Shown here: one piece after another, positions 36,254-45,409 of the stretch
Layout: every line of letters starts with the position of its first letter
Position numbering within the stretch: position 1 is the first letter of the stretch
Translations under genes and position numbers: made by a program
Notes under the pieces: model-generated
Told to the model about the DNA's origin: nothing
Database searches by the model: none
The model's input: the letters and a program-made list of their open reading frames with translations, nothing else
From: Stappia stellulata DSM 5886
GTDB taxonomy: Bacteria; Pseudomonadota; Alphaproteobacteria; Rhizobiales; Stappiaceae
Direction of reading: 5' to 3'
DNA length: 64,000 nucleotides
NCBI RefSeq assembly: GCF_000423705.1
Contig: NZ_AUIM01000004.1
Location: 574,587 to 638,586 of the forward strand

Positions 36254-37573
36254 TCAGCGGTTGGCCTGCTCGAAGCGACGCAGCAGCTGATTGCCACGCT
36301 GGACTGCGCTGTCGAGCGCCGTCTGTGCGTCCTTGTCGCCGGCCCACACCGCTTCCAGTTCCTCGTCGATGATGCCGCGGATCTGGTCGAAGTTGCCGAG
36401 ACGCAGGCCCTTGGAGTTCGCCGTGGGCGCCTTGCCCGTCATCTGGATGATGGCGATGTCGGTGCCCGGATTCTCCTTGTAGAAACCGGCTTCCTTGGTC
36501 TGCTCGTAAGCAGCCGAGGTGATCGGCAGATAGCCGGTGTTCTGGTGCCAGTTGGCCTGAATGTCGGAGGACGAGAGGAAGTTGAGGAATTCGGCGACGC
36601 CGGCGTATTCCTCATCCTCATGGCCGCTCATCACCCACAGCGACGCACCGCCGATGATGGTGTTTTGCGGCGCACCGTCGACATTGGACCAGTAGGGAAG
36701 CGCGCGGATGTCGAAGGCGAACTCGGCTTCCGCCTTCACACCGGCGTAGCCGGCAGACGACTCGGTGAAGAACGCGCATTCGCCGGAGCGGAAACGCGCA
36801 CCGCCCTCGTTGCGGCGGCCGGCATAGATGAACTTGCCGTCCTTCGCCCAGTCACCCATGGCCTGGATGTGCGCGACCTGAACCGGGCCGTTGAAGGCGA
36901 GCTCGGTGTCGGTGCCGGCAAAGCCGTTCTCCTTCGTGGCGAAGGGAACGTTGTGATAGGCGGAGAGGTTCTCCAGATGCACCCAGCTCTGCCAGGCGGT
37001 CGTCAGCGGACAGGACGAGCCATTCTCCTTCAGCGCGTCGAGCGCGGTGCCGACCTGCTCCCAGGTGGACAGATCCATGTCCGGATCGAGACCGGCGGCC
37101 TCCAGCGCATCGCGGTTCACGTAGAGCACCGGCGTGGAGGAGTTGTACGGCAGCGACAGCATGTCGCCGTCGGTCGTCGTGTAATAGCCCTTCACGGCCG
37201 CCAGATAGGCATCCGCATCGAACGGTTTGCCGGTGTTTTCCATCAGCTCGTAGACCGGCACGATGGCGCCCTTGGCGGACATCATGGTCGCCGTACCGAC
37301 TTCGAAGACCTGAAGAATATGGGGCTGCTCACCGGCGCGGAACGCGGCGATGCCGGCATTCAGCGCCTCGGAGTAGTTGCCCTTGTGCGACGCGACGACA
37401 ACGAACTCGTCCTGCGAGGCATTGAACTTCTCCACCTGCTCGGCGAGGAGCTCGCCCAAGCGGCCGGTGAAGGCATGCCACCACTGGATTTCGGTCGCGG
37501 CGAAGGACGCCGTGGTGCTTCCGGCCAGGATTGTCGCGGCGACAAGCCCGGCGAGTGTCTTACGATAAGCCAT
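36254..37573 (-). CDS. ugpB: sn-Glycerol-3-phosphate-binding periplasmic protein
   Basis: A 439-residue periplasmic binding protein. The match to E. coli UgpB from memory is strong over its length: HKGNYSEALNAGIAAFRAGE, ILQVFEVGTATMMSAKGAI, LPYNSSTPVLYVNRDALEAA, NTIIGGASLWVMSGHE, TGYLPITSAAYEQT and the C-terminal DEELEAVWAGDKDAQTALDS. Residues 1-25 are a signal peptide (ending SFA). ATG 37573 is chosen because GGGAG lies eight bases upstream; another ATG is five codons up. It imports glycerol-3-phosphate and related diesters, mainly as a phosphate source. It is the first gene of ugpBAEC, with Pho-box-like sites upstream. Confidence 0.96.
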   Translation of the reverse strand: MAYRKTLAGLVAATILAGSTTASFAATEIQWWHAFTGRLGELLAEQVEKFNASQDEFVVVASHKGNYSEALNAGIAAFRAGEQPHILQVFEVGTATMMSAKGAIVPVYELMENTGKPFDADAYLAAVKGYYTTTDGDMLSLPYNSSTPVLYVNRDALEAAGLDPDMDLSTWEQVGTALDALKENGSSCPLTTAWQSWVHLENLSAYHNVPFATKENGFAGTDTELAFNGPVQVAHIQAMGDWAKDGKFIYAGRRNEGGARFRSGECAFFTESSAGYAGVKAEAEFAFDIRALPYWSNVDGAPQNTIIGGASLWVMSGHEDEEYAGVAEFLNFLSSSDIQANWHQNTGYLPITSAAYEQTKEAGFYKENPGTDIAIIQMTGKAPTANSKGLRLGNFDQIRGIIDEELEAVWAGDKDAQTALDSAVQRGNQLLRRFEQANR

Positions 37574-37681
37574 TGTGTTTGCTCCCATAACCGGGCCTTT
37601 GCCCGACGTGCGGTTGAGGAACGGCAGGCGGGCCCGGATGGCCACACCGAACGAAACGTCCGCTTTTCGTATTGTTTTCAT

Positions 37682-37732
37682 ATGAACAATAAATGTCGCT
37701 CACATGAACATTAAGCGACACTTCAATGACAG
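37682..37732 (-). promoter_or_regulatory. Pho-box-like array upstream of ugpB
   Basis: Read on the minus strand, CTGTCAT (37732-37726), TGAA, GTGTCGC (37721-37715) match the PhoB box (CTGTCAT-N4-CTGTCAT) at 11-bp spacing. Further heptamers in the same phase are TGTTCAT (37710-37704), GCGACAT (37699-37693) and TGTTCAT (37688-37682). The last two TGTTCAT copies form a 22-bp-spaced direct repeat on the plus strand. Position 110-160 bp before ugpB fits phosphate-starvation control. Confidence 0.6.
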
Positions 37733-37972
37733 GTGCAAGCCCTGAGCGCGATCTGTGTCGGACTGTCTTCGCACATGGTGCCTCCATCTGTCGGAGCTGT
37801 CACGAAACCGCAGTACAGCGTCGCAAGGATTTTCGTGCCCGTCGCGCCATGAGCGCCGGAAAGACCTGACCTTCTGGAGTTTTCCACAGCCGGGCATCAT
37901 TGTCCTCCAGACTTGGTCTTTGAATTTCCAAAGCCGCGCCGCGCCATGCCCAGACGAGGGAGACTAGCGCTG

Positions 37973-39984
37973 ATGAACAGAAGCGAATCCGTGGACGGTT
38001 TCGGCAACAGGGCGGAAGCCTTCGAAGAGGCCGACAACACCGTCCTGAGCCCCGGACGTGCCGCGACCTTCGGCGATATCGTCAACCGCAGGTACGGCCG
38101 CCGCGCGATCCTGCGCGGCGCACTTGGCGTCACCGCCGCAACCGCCCTCTTTGGCACGACTGCCCTCACCGCGGCGACCGGAGCCCGCGCCGCGTCCGCG
38201 ACCTTCGCCTTCATGGAACTGGAAAGCGGCAACGACGAGCGTCATCACATCGCCGATGGTTATGATGCCGACGTCCTGATCGCTTGGGGGGATCCGCTCT
38301 TTCCCGATGTCGGCGCGTTCGACCCGCAGGCCCAGTCGGCGGAAGGCCAACTCAAGCGTTTCGGCTACAACAACGACTACGTCGGTTTCGTCCCCCTTGC
38401 GGAAGACGGATCGCACGGGCTTGTCTGTGTAAATCACGAATACACCAACGAGGAAGTCATGTTCCCCGGCATCGGCCGGCAGGACAACAAGGACTTCGCC
38501 GACATGACGCGGGAGCTTGTCGACATCGAGATGGCCGCGCACGGCGGGTCGGTGTTCGAGATCGCGCGCGGCGCCGAGGGCAAATGGTCCGTGGTTCTGG
38601 ACAGCCCCTACAATCGCCGCATTACGGCGCTCGAGACGGAAATGACCATCGACGGGCCGGCCGCCGGCCATGCGCGGATGAAAACCAGGGCGGATCCGGA
38701 CGGGATCAGGGTGATCGGCACGCTCAACAATTGCGCCGGCGGCATCACGCCCTGGGGCACCTATCTGATGGCCGAGGAAAACTTCCACGGTTATTTCTGG
38801 ACCGACACGCTCGACGCGGACGGCAAGCCGCGCATCGAGCGCGCCGACGCCGAAAGCCTGAAGCGCTATGGCGCGCCGGGGCGCTGGTACAACTGGGGTC
38901 AGCATCACGAACGCTTCAACATCGACGTGGAACCCAACGAAGTGAACCGCTTCGGCTGGGTCGTCGAGGTCGATCCGATGGACCCGGCCTCCACGCCGGT
39001 CAAGCACACCGCGCTCGGTCGTTTCCGTCACGAAGGCTCCGAAACCATCGTCAACGCGGACGGCCGCGTCGTGGTCTACACAGGCGACGACGCCCGCTTC
39101 GACTATGTCTACAAATTCGTCTCCGCCGGCACCGTTTCCGATGACCGCGCCGCCAACATGACGCTCCTGTCGGAAGGGACGCTCTACGTCGGCAAATTCC
39201 ACGAGGACGGCTCGCTCGACTGGCTGCCGCTCGTCCATGGCGAGGGACCGCTGACGGCCGAGAACGGCTTTACCAGCCAGGCGGACGTCCTGATCGACGC
39301 CCGTCTCGCCGCCGATGCGTTGGGAGCGACGCCGATGGATCGGCCGGAAGACGTGCAGCCGGGGCCGGACGGCAAGGTCTACATGATGCTGACCAACAAC
39401 ACCCGCCGCAAGGAAGGCCAGGAAGACGCGGCCAACCCGCGCGCCGACAATGCCTTCGGCCACATCGTCGAGATGATCGCGCCCGATGCCAACCATACCG
39501 CAAGCAGCTTCACCTGGAACATCCTGGTGAAATGCGGGGACCCGACAATTGCCGAGGTCGGAGCGCAATGGGGGCCGGAGACCTCCGGGCACGGCTGGTT
39601 CGCCTCTCCCGACAATTGCGCCATCGACGCAGACGGCCGTCTCTGGATCTCCACCGACCAGGGGTCGAACTGGGGGAAGACGGGCAAATCCGACGGGCTC
39701 TACGCGCTGGAGACGGACGGCGCGTTGCGCGGCTCCTCGAAGCTCTTCTTCCGCTGCCCCGTCGGCGGCGAACTTTGCGGTCCCTATTTCACGGCGGACC
39801 AGACGACACTCTTCCTCGCCGTCCAGCACCCGGCACAGACGGCACCAAGGATTTCAAGGGGTTCGAGCGCGCCTCGACCTTCGAGGATCCCGCAACCCGC
39901 TGGCCCGATTTTCAGGAAGGCATGCCGCCGCGCCCCGCCGTGGTCGTCGTGACGAAACAGGGCGGCGGCAGAATCGCCGTGTAA
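37973..39984 (+). CDS. phoX: PhoX-type alkaline phosphatase, frameshifted near its 3' end
   Basis: A Tat-exported, metal-dependent phosphatase of the PhoX family, about 670 residues when repaired. The N-terminus has a Tat motif (GRRAILRGALG) and hydrophobic stretch. PhoX hallmarks include VCVNHEYTNEEVMFPG, LNNCAGGITPWGTYLMAEEN, NWGQHHERFNIDV and GWFASPDNCAIDADG. After VQHP (codons ending at 39832) the original frame runs into a meaningless Arg/Pro-rich tail, while the next frame encodes the proper PhoX end: GTDGTKDFKGFERASTFEDP and, finally, VVVVTKQGGGRIAV, stopping at 39984. One missing base in the CCCGG around 39829-39833 explains this. It is either a sequencing error or a real recent mutation. 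ATG 37973 starts the protein. Confidence 0.9.
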
Positions 39985-40066
39985 CGGCCATGCCACCGCC
40001 TATCGATGCCCGCCCCCCGCGACAGAGCCGGCGGGGTGCGGACCAACCCGCCGCGCACAGTCAAGC

Positions 40067-40122
40067 GGATTCACGAAGTCGTCCCCAGTGGATTCACGGA
40101 CCGTGAATCATCGGCGTGAATC
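40067..40122. promoter_or_regulatory. Cluster of four GANTC sites in repeated GGATTCACG motifs upstream of dnaB
   Basis: GGATTCACG occurs at 40067-40075 and 40090-40098; its complement CGTGAATC occurs at 40102-40109 and 40115-40122. Each contains GATTC or GAATC, the GANTC target of the CcrM methylase. The second and third copies form the inverted repeat GATTCACG-GAC-CGTGAATC when read together. The cluster ends 66 bp before the dnaB start codon, so methylation state could couple dnaB transcription to the cell cycle. Confidence 0.6.
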
Positions 40123-40188
40123 CCTGGCCTGCCTCTTGTCTCGCCTCCCCCGGCCCGATACGACAGAGGCCTTGCTAGGGGATGAAAG

Positions 40189-41667
40189 ATGAAGGGTACG
40201 GCACCGGCGAACGATACGACCGCCGCGGCACAGATGCGTGTGGCTCCGCACAACGCGGAGGCTGAACGCCAGCTTCTCGGCGCCATCATCGTCAACAACG
40301 AGACCTATTACCGCGTCTCGGATTTTCTCGAGCCGGGCCACTTCTTCATCGAGCCGCACCGCGAGGTCTATGAAAAGGCCGGCCAGCTCATCCGCGCCGG
40401 CAAGGTCGCCTCGCCGATCACGCTGAAGACCTTCTTTGCGCAGGATGCCAAGATCGCCGACATGTCGGCGGCGCAATACATCCTGCGTCTCGCGGCGGAT
40501 GCCGCCTCCATCATCAACGCGGAAGACTACGGCCGCGCGATCTACGACCTCGCCATTCGCCGCAACCTGATCCGCATCGGCGAGGACATGGTCAACATCG
40601 CCTTCGATGCGCCGATCGACATGCCGCCGGGTGCGCAGATCGACGACGCCGAACGTCGCCTGTTCGAGCTTGCGGAAAAGGGCAGCGCCAACGCCGGCTT
40701 CGTCTCCTTCGGCGACGCGTTGACGGCGACCATCGAGATGGCAGCCGCCGCCTACCAGCGCGAGGGCGCGCTGTCGGGCCTTGCCAGCGGGTTGCGCGAT
40801 CTGGATGGGCTGATGGGCGGTCTTCAGCATTCGGACCTGATCGTGCTCGCGGGACGCCCGGCCATGGGCAAGACGTCGCTTGCGACCAATATCGCCTACA
40901 ATGTCGCCGAAGCCTATCAGGCGGAGGAACAGCCGGACGGCACGATGAAGACGATCAACGGCGGCGTCGTCGGCTTCTTCTCGCTGGAAATGTCGGCCGA
41001 ACAGCTCGCCACCCGTATCATTTCCGAGCAGACCGAGATCTCCTCGTCGAAAATCCGGCGCGGCGACATTTCGGAACACGACTTCGAAAAACTCGCCGCC
41101 GCGTCGCAGACGATGCAAAGCGTGCCGCTGCATGTCGACCAGACCGGCGGCATCTCGATCTCGCAGCTCGTCGCACGCGCAAGGCGGCTGAAGCGGCAGC
41201 GCGGCCTCGACCTGCTGATCGTCGACTATATCCAGCTCCTTACAGGGTCCAGCAAGAACCAGGGCAACCGCGTCCAGGAGATCACGGAGATCACCACGGG
41301 CCTGAAGGCGCTTGCCAAGGAGCTTAACGTCCCGATCATCGCGCTGTCCCAGCTCTCGCGCCAGGTCGAATCGCGCGACGACAAGCGTCCCATTCTCTCC
41401 GACCTGCGTGAATCAGGCTCCATCGAGCAGGATGCCGACGTGGTGATGTTCGTGTTCCGCGAGGAATACTATCTCGCTAAGGCCATCGGCCAGGAAGCGA
41501 CGCCGGAGGACATGGAGAAGCTCGACCGTGTGCGCAACCGCGCCGAGGTGATCATCGCCAAGCAGCGTCACGGACCGACCGGCACCGCCAACCTGCACTT
41601 CCAGGGCGAGTTCACGCGCTTCTCCGACCTCGCCGACCCGGACCGCTTCCCCGAACCGCATCAGTGA
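40189..41667 (+). CDS. dnaB: Replicative DNA helicase DnaB
   Basis: A 492-residue hexameric helicase that unwinds DNA at the replication fork. The N-terminal primase-interacting domain (PHNAEAERQLLGAIIVNNET) is followed by a RecA-type motor: Walker A VLAGRPAMGKTSLATNIAYN, Walker B GLDLLIVDYIQLL, IIALSQLSRQVESR, and the arginine-finger region FREEYYL. No intein interrupts it. ATG 40189 is chosen, 9 bases after an AAGAT/GGGGAT purine run. It begins the dnaB-alr-radA-cvpA-purF block. Confidence 0.97.
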   Translation: MKGTAPANDTTAAAQMRVAPHNAEAERQLLGAIIVNNETYYRVSDFLEPGHFFIEPHREVYEKAGQLIRAGKVASPITLKTFFAQDAKIADMSAAQYILRLAADAASIINAEDYGRAIYDLAIRRNLIRIGEDMVNIAFDAPIDMPPGAQIDDAERRLFELAEKGSANAGFVSFGDALTATIEMAAAAYQREGALSGLASGLRDLDGLMGGLQHSDLIVLAGRPAMGKTSLATNIAYNVAEAYQAEEQPDGTMKTINGGVVGFFSLEMSAEQLATRIISEQTEISSSKIRRGDISEHDFEKLAAASQTMQSVPLHVDQTGGISISQLVARARRLKRQRGLDLLIVDYIQLLTGSSKNQGNRVQEITEITTGLKALAKELNVPIIALSQLSRQVESRDDKRPILSDLRESGSIEQDADVVMFVFREEYYLAKAIGQEATPEDMEKLDRVRNRAEVIIAKQRHGPTGTANLHFQGEFTRFSDLADPDRFPEPHQ

Positions 41668-41799
41668 CACGCTCATGCGACGGACGGCGCGCTTGACGCA
41701 TCTGCGCCCGCGCGCCCAAATGCGCGCATGCGTTTGCGGCCGGGTTGACGGCACGGCGCTATCCGCCCCTCGCCCGCCGGCGAGCGACGAGACGGGGCA

Positions 41800-42999
41800 A
41801 TGGCCCCATTCACGCCATGGATCAAGACGGATTTGACCGACCACAGCTCTCCCGCCCGCGACGGCGCCGTCCCGCCCCCCGGCGACGGCGGACGCATCAC
41901 CATCGATCTGGACGCACTCGCCGCCAACTGGCAGGCGCTCGACGCGCGGCTAAGCGACGATGCGGAGTGCGGCGCGGCCGTCAAGGCCGACTGCTACGGT
42001 CTCGGATCGGATGAAGGCCTCGCCGCCCTCTGGACGGCCGGCTGCCGGACGTTTTTCGTTGCAACCCCTCAGGAGGGCGTCGCCACGCGCAAGCGCCTTC
42101 CCGACGCGACGATCTACATTCTCAACGGGCTTTATCCGGGTGCGGCGGCGTTTTACGCAGGCCAGGGCTTGCGCCCGGTGCTTGGATCCGTTGACGAAGT
42201 CGCCGAATGGCGCGGTTTCGTCTCCGCCCAAAGCGCAGCGGCGGCGGCGGGGCTGCATGTCGACACCGGAATAAGCCGCCTGGGCCTGTCGTTCGACGAA
42301 GCGCGGGCAGTCGCCGCGGAGACCGCCTCCGGATTCACGCCCGATCTCGTGATGTCGCACATGGCCTGCGCCGACCGGCCCGACCATCCGATGAACCCGG
42401 TCCAGCTCGAGCGCTTCCATGCGGCAACCGCGCTTTTCCCGCACGCCCGCCGTTCGCTGGCGAATTCCGCCGCCGTCTTCCTGGGAAGCGACTACCACTT
42501 CGACGTTGCCCGTCCCGGCATCACGCTTTACGGCGCCAGCGCCTCTGAACTGCCGCAGGCGCGGCTGCGCCCCGTGGTGACGCTGGAGAGCCGCATCCTT
42601 CAGGTGCATGAGCTTACGCGCGGCGAGACCATCGGTTATGGCGCGACCTTCACCGCCCCGGCCGACATGCGTGTCGCCATGGTCGCGGCCGGATATGCGG
42701 ACGGCTATCTGCGCGCCAGCGGCTCCACGGACGACAAGCGCGGTGCCGACGCCTGGATCGCAGGCTACCGGCTGCCGATTCTGGGCCGGGTGTCGATGGA
42801 CATGTCGGCCTTCGATGTGAGCGCCGTGCCGCCGGATGTTGCGTGTCGCGGCGCCTTTGTCGAACTCTTCGGCCCCAATATTCCGATCGACGAGACCGCG
42901 CAATGCGCCGACACCATTGGCTATGAACTGCTGACCGGTCTCGGGCGCCGGTTTTCGCGGCGCTATCTCCCGGTTCGGTCCGCAAGAGGCGAGAGCTGA
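41800..42999 (+). CDS. alr: Alanine racemase
   Basis: A 399-residue PLP enzyme that makes D-alanine for peptidoglycan. The PLP lysine lies in AAVKADCYGLG, the other catalytic tyrosine in IGYGATFTAP; HVDTGISRLGL and GRVSMDMSAFDV are also typical. The start at ATG 41800 gives a 30-residue polar leader before the barrel. Its stop shares a base with the radA start (TGATG), indicating coupled translation. Confidence 0.95.
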   Translation: MAPFTPWIKTDLTDHSSPARDGAVPPPGDGGRITIDLDALAANWQALDARLSDDAECGAAVKADCYGLGSDEGLAALWTAGCRTFFVATPQEGVATRKRLPDATIYILNGLYPGAAAFYAGQGLRPVLGSVDEVAEWRGFVSAQSAAAAAGLHVDTGISRLGLSFDEARAVAAETASGFTPDLVMSHMACADRPDHPMNPVQLERFHAATALFPHARRSLANSAAVFLGSDYHFDVARPGITLYGASASELPQARLRPVVTLESRILQVHELTRGETIGYGATFTAPADMRVAMVAAGYADGYLRASGSTDDKRGADAWIAGYRLPILGRVSMDMSAFDVSAVPPDVACRGAFVELFGPNIPIDETAQCADTIGYELLTGLGRRFSRRYLPVRSARGES

Positions 43000-44396
43000 T
43001 GGCCAAGCGCTCGACCTCCTTTGTCTGCCAGTCCTGCGGCGCGGTCGCAGCAAAATGGGCCGGGCGCTGCGACAGTTGCGGCGACTGGAACAGCCTGGTG
43101 GAGGAACGCACCGGCGCGGGCGTCGGCGGCTCTCCCGCGCCCGTCAGCCGCCGCAAGGGGCGCGTGGTGCCGCTTGTCGGCCTTTCGGGAGAAAGCGAGG
43201 CGCCGCCGCGCATTGAAACACATGTCGGCGAACTCGACCGCGTCACCGGCGGCGGCTTCGTGCGCGGCTCCGCGCTTCTGGTTGGCGGCGATCCGGGCAT
43301 TGGCAAGTCGACGCTGCTCATCCAGGCAGCGGCCGAGGTTGCGCGCGGCGGCCATCGCGCAGTCTATATTTCCGGCGAGGAGGCGATCGACCAGGTGCGG
43401 CTGCGAGCCGCACGCCTCGGGCTGACGGACGCGCCGGTCGGGCTTGCCGCCGAAACCAGCGTCGAGGACATCCTGGCAACACTGACCGACGGCCCCGCGC
43501 CAGCGCTCGTCATCATCGATTCCATCCAGACGCTTTGGACGGAAACGGTGGAATCCACCCCCGGAACAGTGACACAGGTTCGCGCGTCGGCGCAGGCGCT
43601 GGTGCGCTACGCGAAATCGAGCGGCGCCACCGTCATTCTCGTCGGACATGTCACCAAGGACGGACAGATCGCAGGCCCCCGCGTCGTCGAACACATGGTC
43701 GACGCTGTGCTCTACTTCGAGGGCGACGGCGCGCATCAGTACCGCATCCTGCGTTCGGTCAAGAACCGCTTCGGCGCCACCGACGAGATCGGCGTCTTCG
43801 AGATGACCGACAAGGGCCTGAGCGAGGTCGCGAACCCTTCCGCGCTGTTTCTCGGCGAACGCTCCGGCCGCACGCCGGGCTCGGCGGTCTTCGCGGGGCT
43901 CGAAGGCACCCGCCCGCTGCTGATCGAGATCCAGGCGCTGGTCGCGCCCTCCCCGCTCGGCACCCCGCGCCGGGCCGTGATCGGCTGGGACAGCGCGCGG
44001 CTTTCGATGATCCTGGCGGTGCTGGAGGCCCGCTGCGGCGTGCGTTTCGCGCAAAACGACGTCTATCTGAATGTCGCCGGCGGATTGCGCGTCACCGAAA
44101 CGGGCGCGGACCTTGCGGTCGCAGCGGCGCTGGTCTCCTCCCTCAGCGGGGTTGCCCTGCCCGCCGATTGCGTCTATTTCGGCGAGATCAGTCTGTCAGG
44201 TGCCGTACGGGCGGTCTCCCAGGCGCAGAACCGCCTCAAGGAAGCCCAGAAACTCGGCTTTACCGCAGCCTTTGTTCCAGACGCCAATCTGGCGGACGGC
44301 AAGGGCGAGACCGGTGAGGTCTCCGGGCTTTCCGAACTCGCCGATCTGGTCGCGCGCATCGCCTCCGGGTCGGGTTCGCAAGACCCCGCCGGGTAA
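42999..44396 (+). CDS. radA: DNA repair protein RadA
   Basis: A 465-residue RecA-like branch-migration helicase used in recombinational repair. The N-terminal zinc finger is C-x2-C...C-x2-C (FVCQSCGAVAAKWAGRCDSC), the Walker A is LVGGDPGIGKSTLL, the RadA-specific KNRFG motif lies in SVKNRFGATDEIGVFEM, and the Lon-like C-terminal domain starts near EIQALVAPSPLGTPRR. Complete and of standard length. Coupled to alr by a one-base overlap. Confidence 0.97.
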   Translation: MAKRSTSFVCQSCGAVAAKWAGRCDSCGDWNSLVEERTGAGVGGSPAPVSRRKGRVVPLVGLSGESEAPPRIETHVGELDRVTGGGFVRGSALLVGGDPGIGKSTLLIQAAAEVARGGHRAVYISGEEAIDQVRLRAARLGLTDAPVGLAAETSVEDILATLTDGPAPALVIIDSIQTLWTETVESTPGTVTQVRASAQALVRYAKSSGATVILVGHVTKDGQIAGPRVVEHMVDAVLYFEGDGAHQYRILRSVKNRFGATDEIGVFEMTDKGLSEVANPSALFLGERSGRTPGSAVFAGLEGTRPLLIEIQALVAPSPLGTPRRAVIGWDSARLSMILAVLEARCGVRFAQNDVYLNVAGGLRVTETGADLAVAAALVSSLSGVALPADCVYFGEISLSGAVRAVSQAQNRLKEAQKLGFTAAFVPDANLADGKGETGEVSGLSELADLVARIASGSGSQDPAG

Positions 44397-44615
44397 ACGG
44401 AGTGCGGAGGCGCTGTAACGGACGCAACGAGACAAAGGCGAAGCCGCATCCCGCCTTGCGCGGATGCCAGCGCCGTGACAGGAAAGCGGGCGCGTTTCTT
44501 CCGTGGCACACGGGACGCGAATCGCGATCTTTGAAGTAAACTTGCCGCGCCGGGCCCACGCGGACGACTGGGCCCAACACGCCGTATGGGCTGCGACCAG
44601 GGACCGTGCCGAGCA

Positions 44616-45254
44616 ATGCCGATCACCATTCTTGACGGAATTCTTCTCGTCATCATGTTCTTGTCCGCGATCCTCGCGATGATCCGCGGTTTCGTGCGCG
44701 AGGTCCTGTCCATCGCATCCTGGGTCGCGGCCGCCGTTGCCGCCTTTCTGCTCTACAAGCAGGTGCTGCCCTTCGTGCAGCAGTATATCGCCCAGGAAAG
44801 CGTGGCGCTCGGGGTGTCGGTCGCCGGTGTCTTTCTCATCACCCTGATCCTGGTGAGCTACATCACCATGCGCATCTCGGACTTCGTGCTGGACAGCCGC
44901 ATCGGCGCGCTGGACCGCTCGCTCGGCTTCGTATTCGGCGCCCTGCGCGGTCTGTTGCTGGTCGTCGTCGCCATGCTGTTCTTCAACTGGTTCGTGCCCG
45001 CACAGGAACAGCCGGGCTGGATTGCCACGGCAAAGTCGAAGCCGATGCTCGACTCGATCGGAAACCGGCTCGTGGCAGCGCTTCCCGAGGACCCCGAAAA
45101 GGCGATCCTCAACCGCATTCGCAACGGCGCCGGACAGCCGTCCGGCGAGAGCGCGCCGCAAAGACAGGCCGCACCTGCCGAAGAACAAGGCTATTCCGAT
45201 ACCGAGCGACGCGGGCTGGAACAGTTGACGACGTCGGGCTCGTCCACCAACTGA
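44616..45254 (+). CDS. cvpA: CvpA family membrane protein
   Basis: A 212-residue inner-membrane protein with four hydrophobic segments in the first ~120 residues (ITILDGILLVIMFLSAILAM, IASWVAAAVAAFLLYK, ALGVSVAGVFLITLILVSYI, LRGLLLVVVAMLFFNWFV) and a hydrophilic C-terminal tail. CvpA is named for colicin V production; it is often next to purF and linked to envelope homeostasis. ATG 44616 starts MPITILDG as in relatives. The 219-bp gap after radA shows no gene. Confidence 0.92.
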   Translation: MPITILDGILLVIMFLSAILAMIRGFVREVLSIASWVAAAVAAFLLYKQVLPFVQQYIAQESVALGVSVAGVFLITLILVSYITMRISDFVLDSRIGALDRSLGFVFGALRGLLLVVVAMLFFNWFVPAQEQPGWIATAKSKPMLDSIGNRLVAALPEDPEKAILNRIRNGAGQPSGESAPQRQAAPAEEQGYSDTERRGLEQLTTSGSSTN

Positions 45255-45409
45255 GTGGCAGACACGCTTGCGCGAAATCTGCGTTCCCGCCTTTCGCGGT
45301 TGAACGCGATCATGAGATATCCGGGCGTCCGCTTGCGCGACGCCGGTAACGGGTTCACGCTGTCGGGCGCTGACGCACCGGCGCAGGCGTGACAATCAGG
45401 AGCAGGACG

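Noticed and set aside
37753..37814. Pho box for phoX
   Set aside because: Several CTGTC-like heptamers occur but none are paired at the required 11-bp spacing with a good second half, so I did not call a site.
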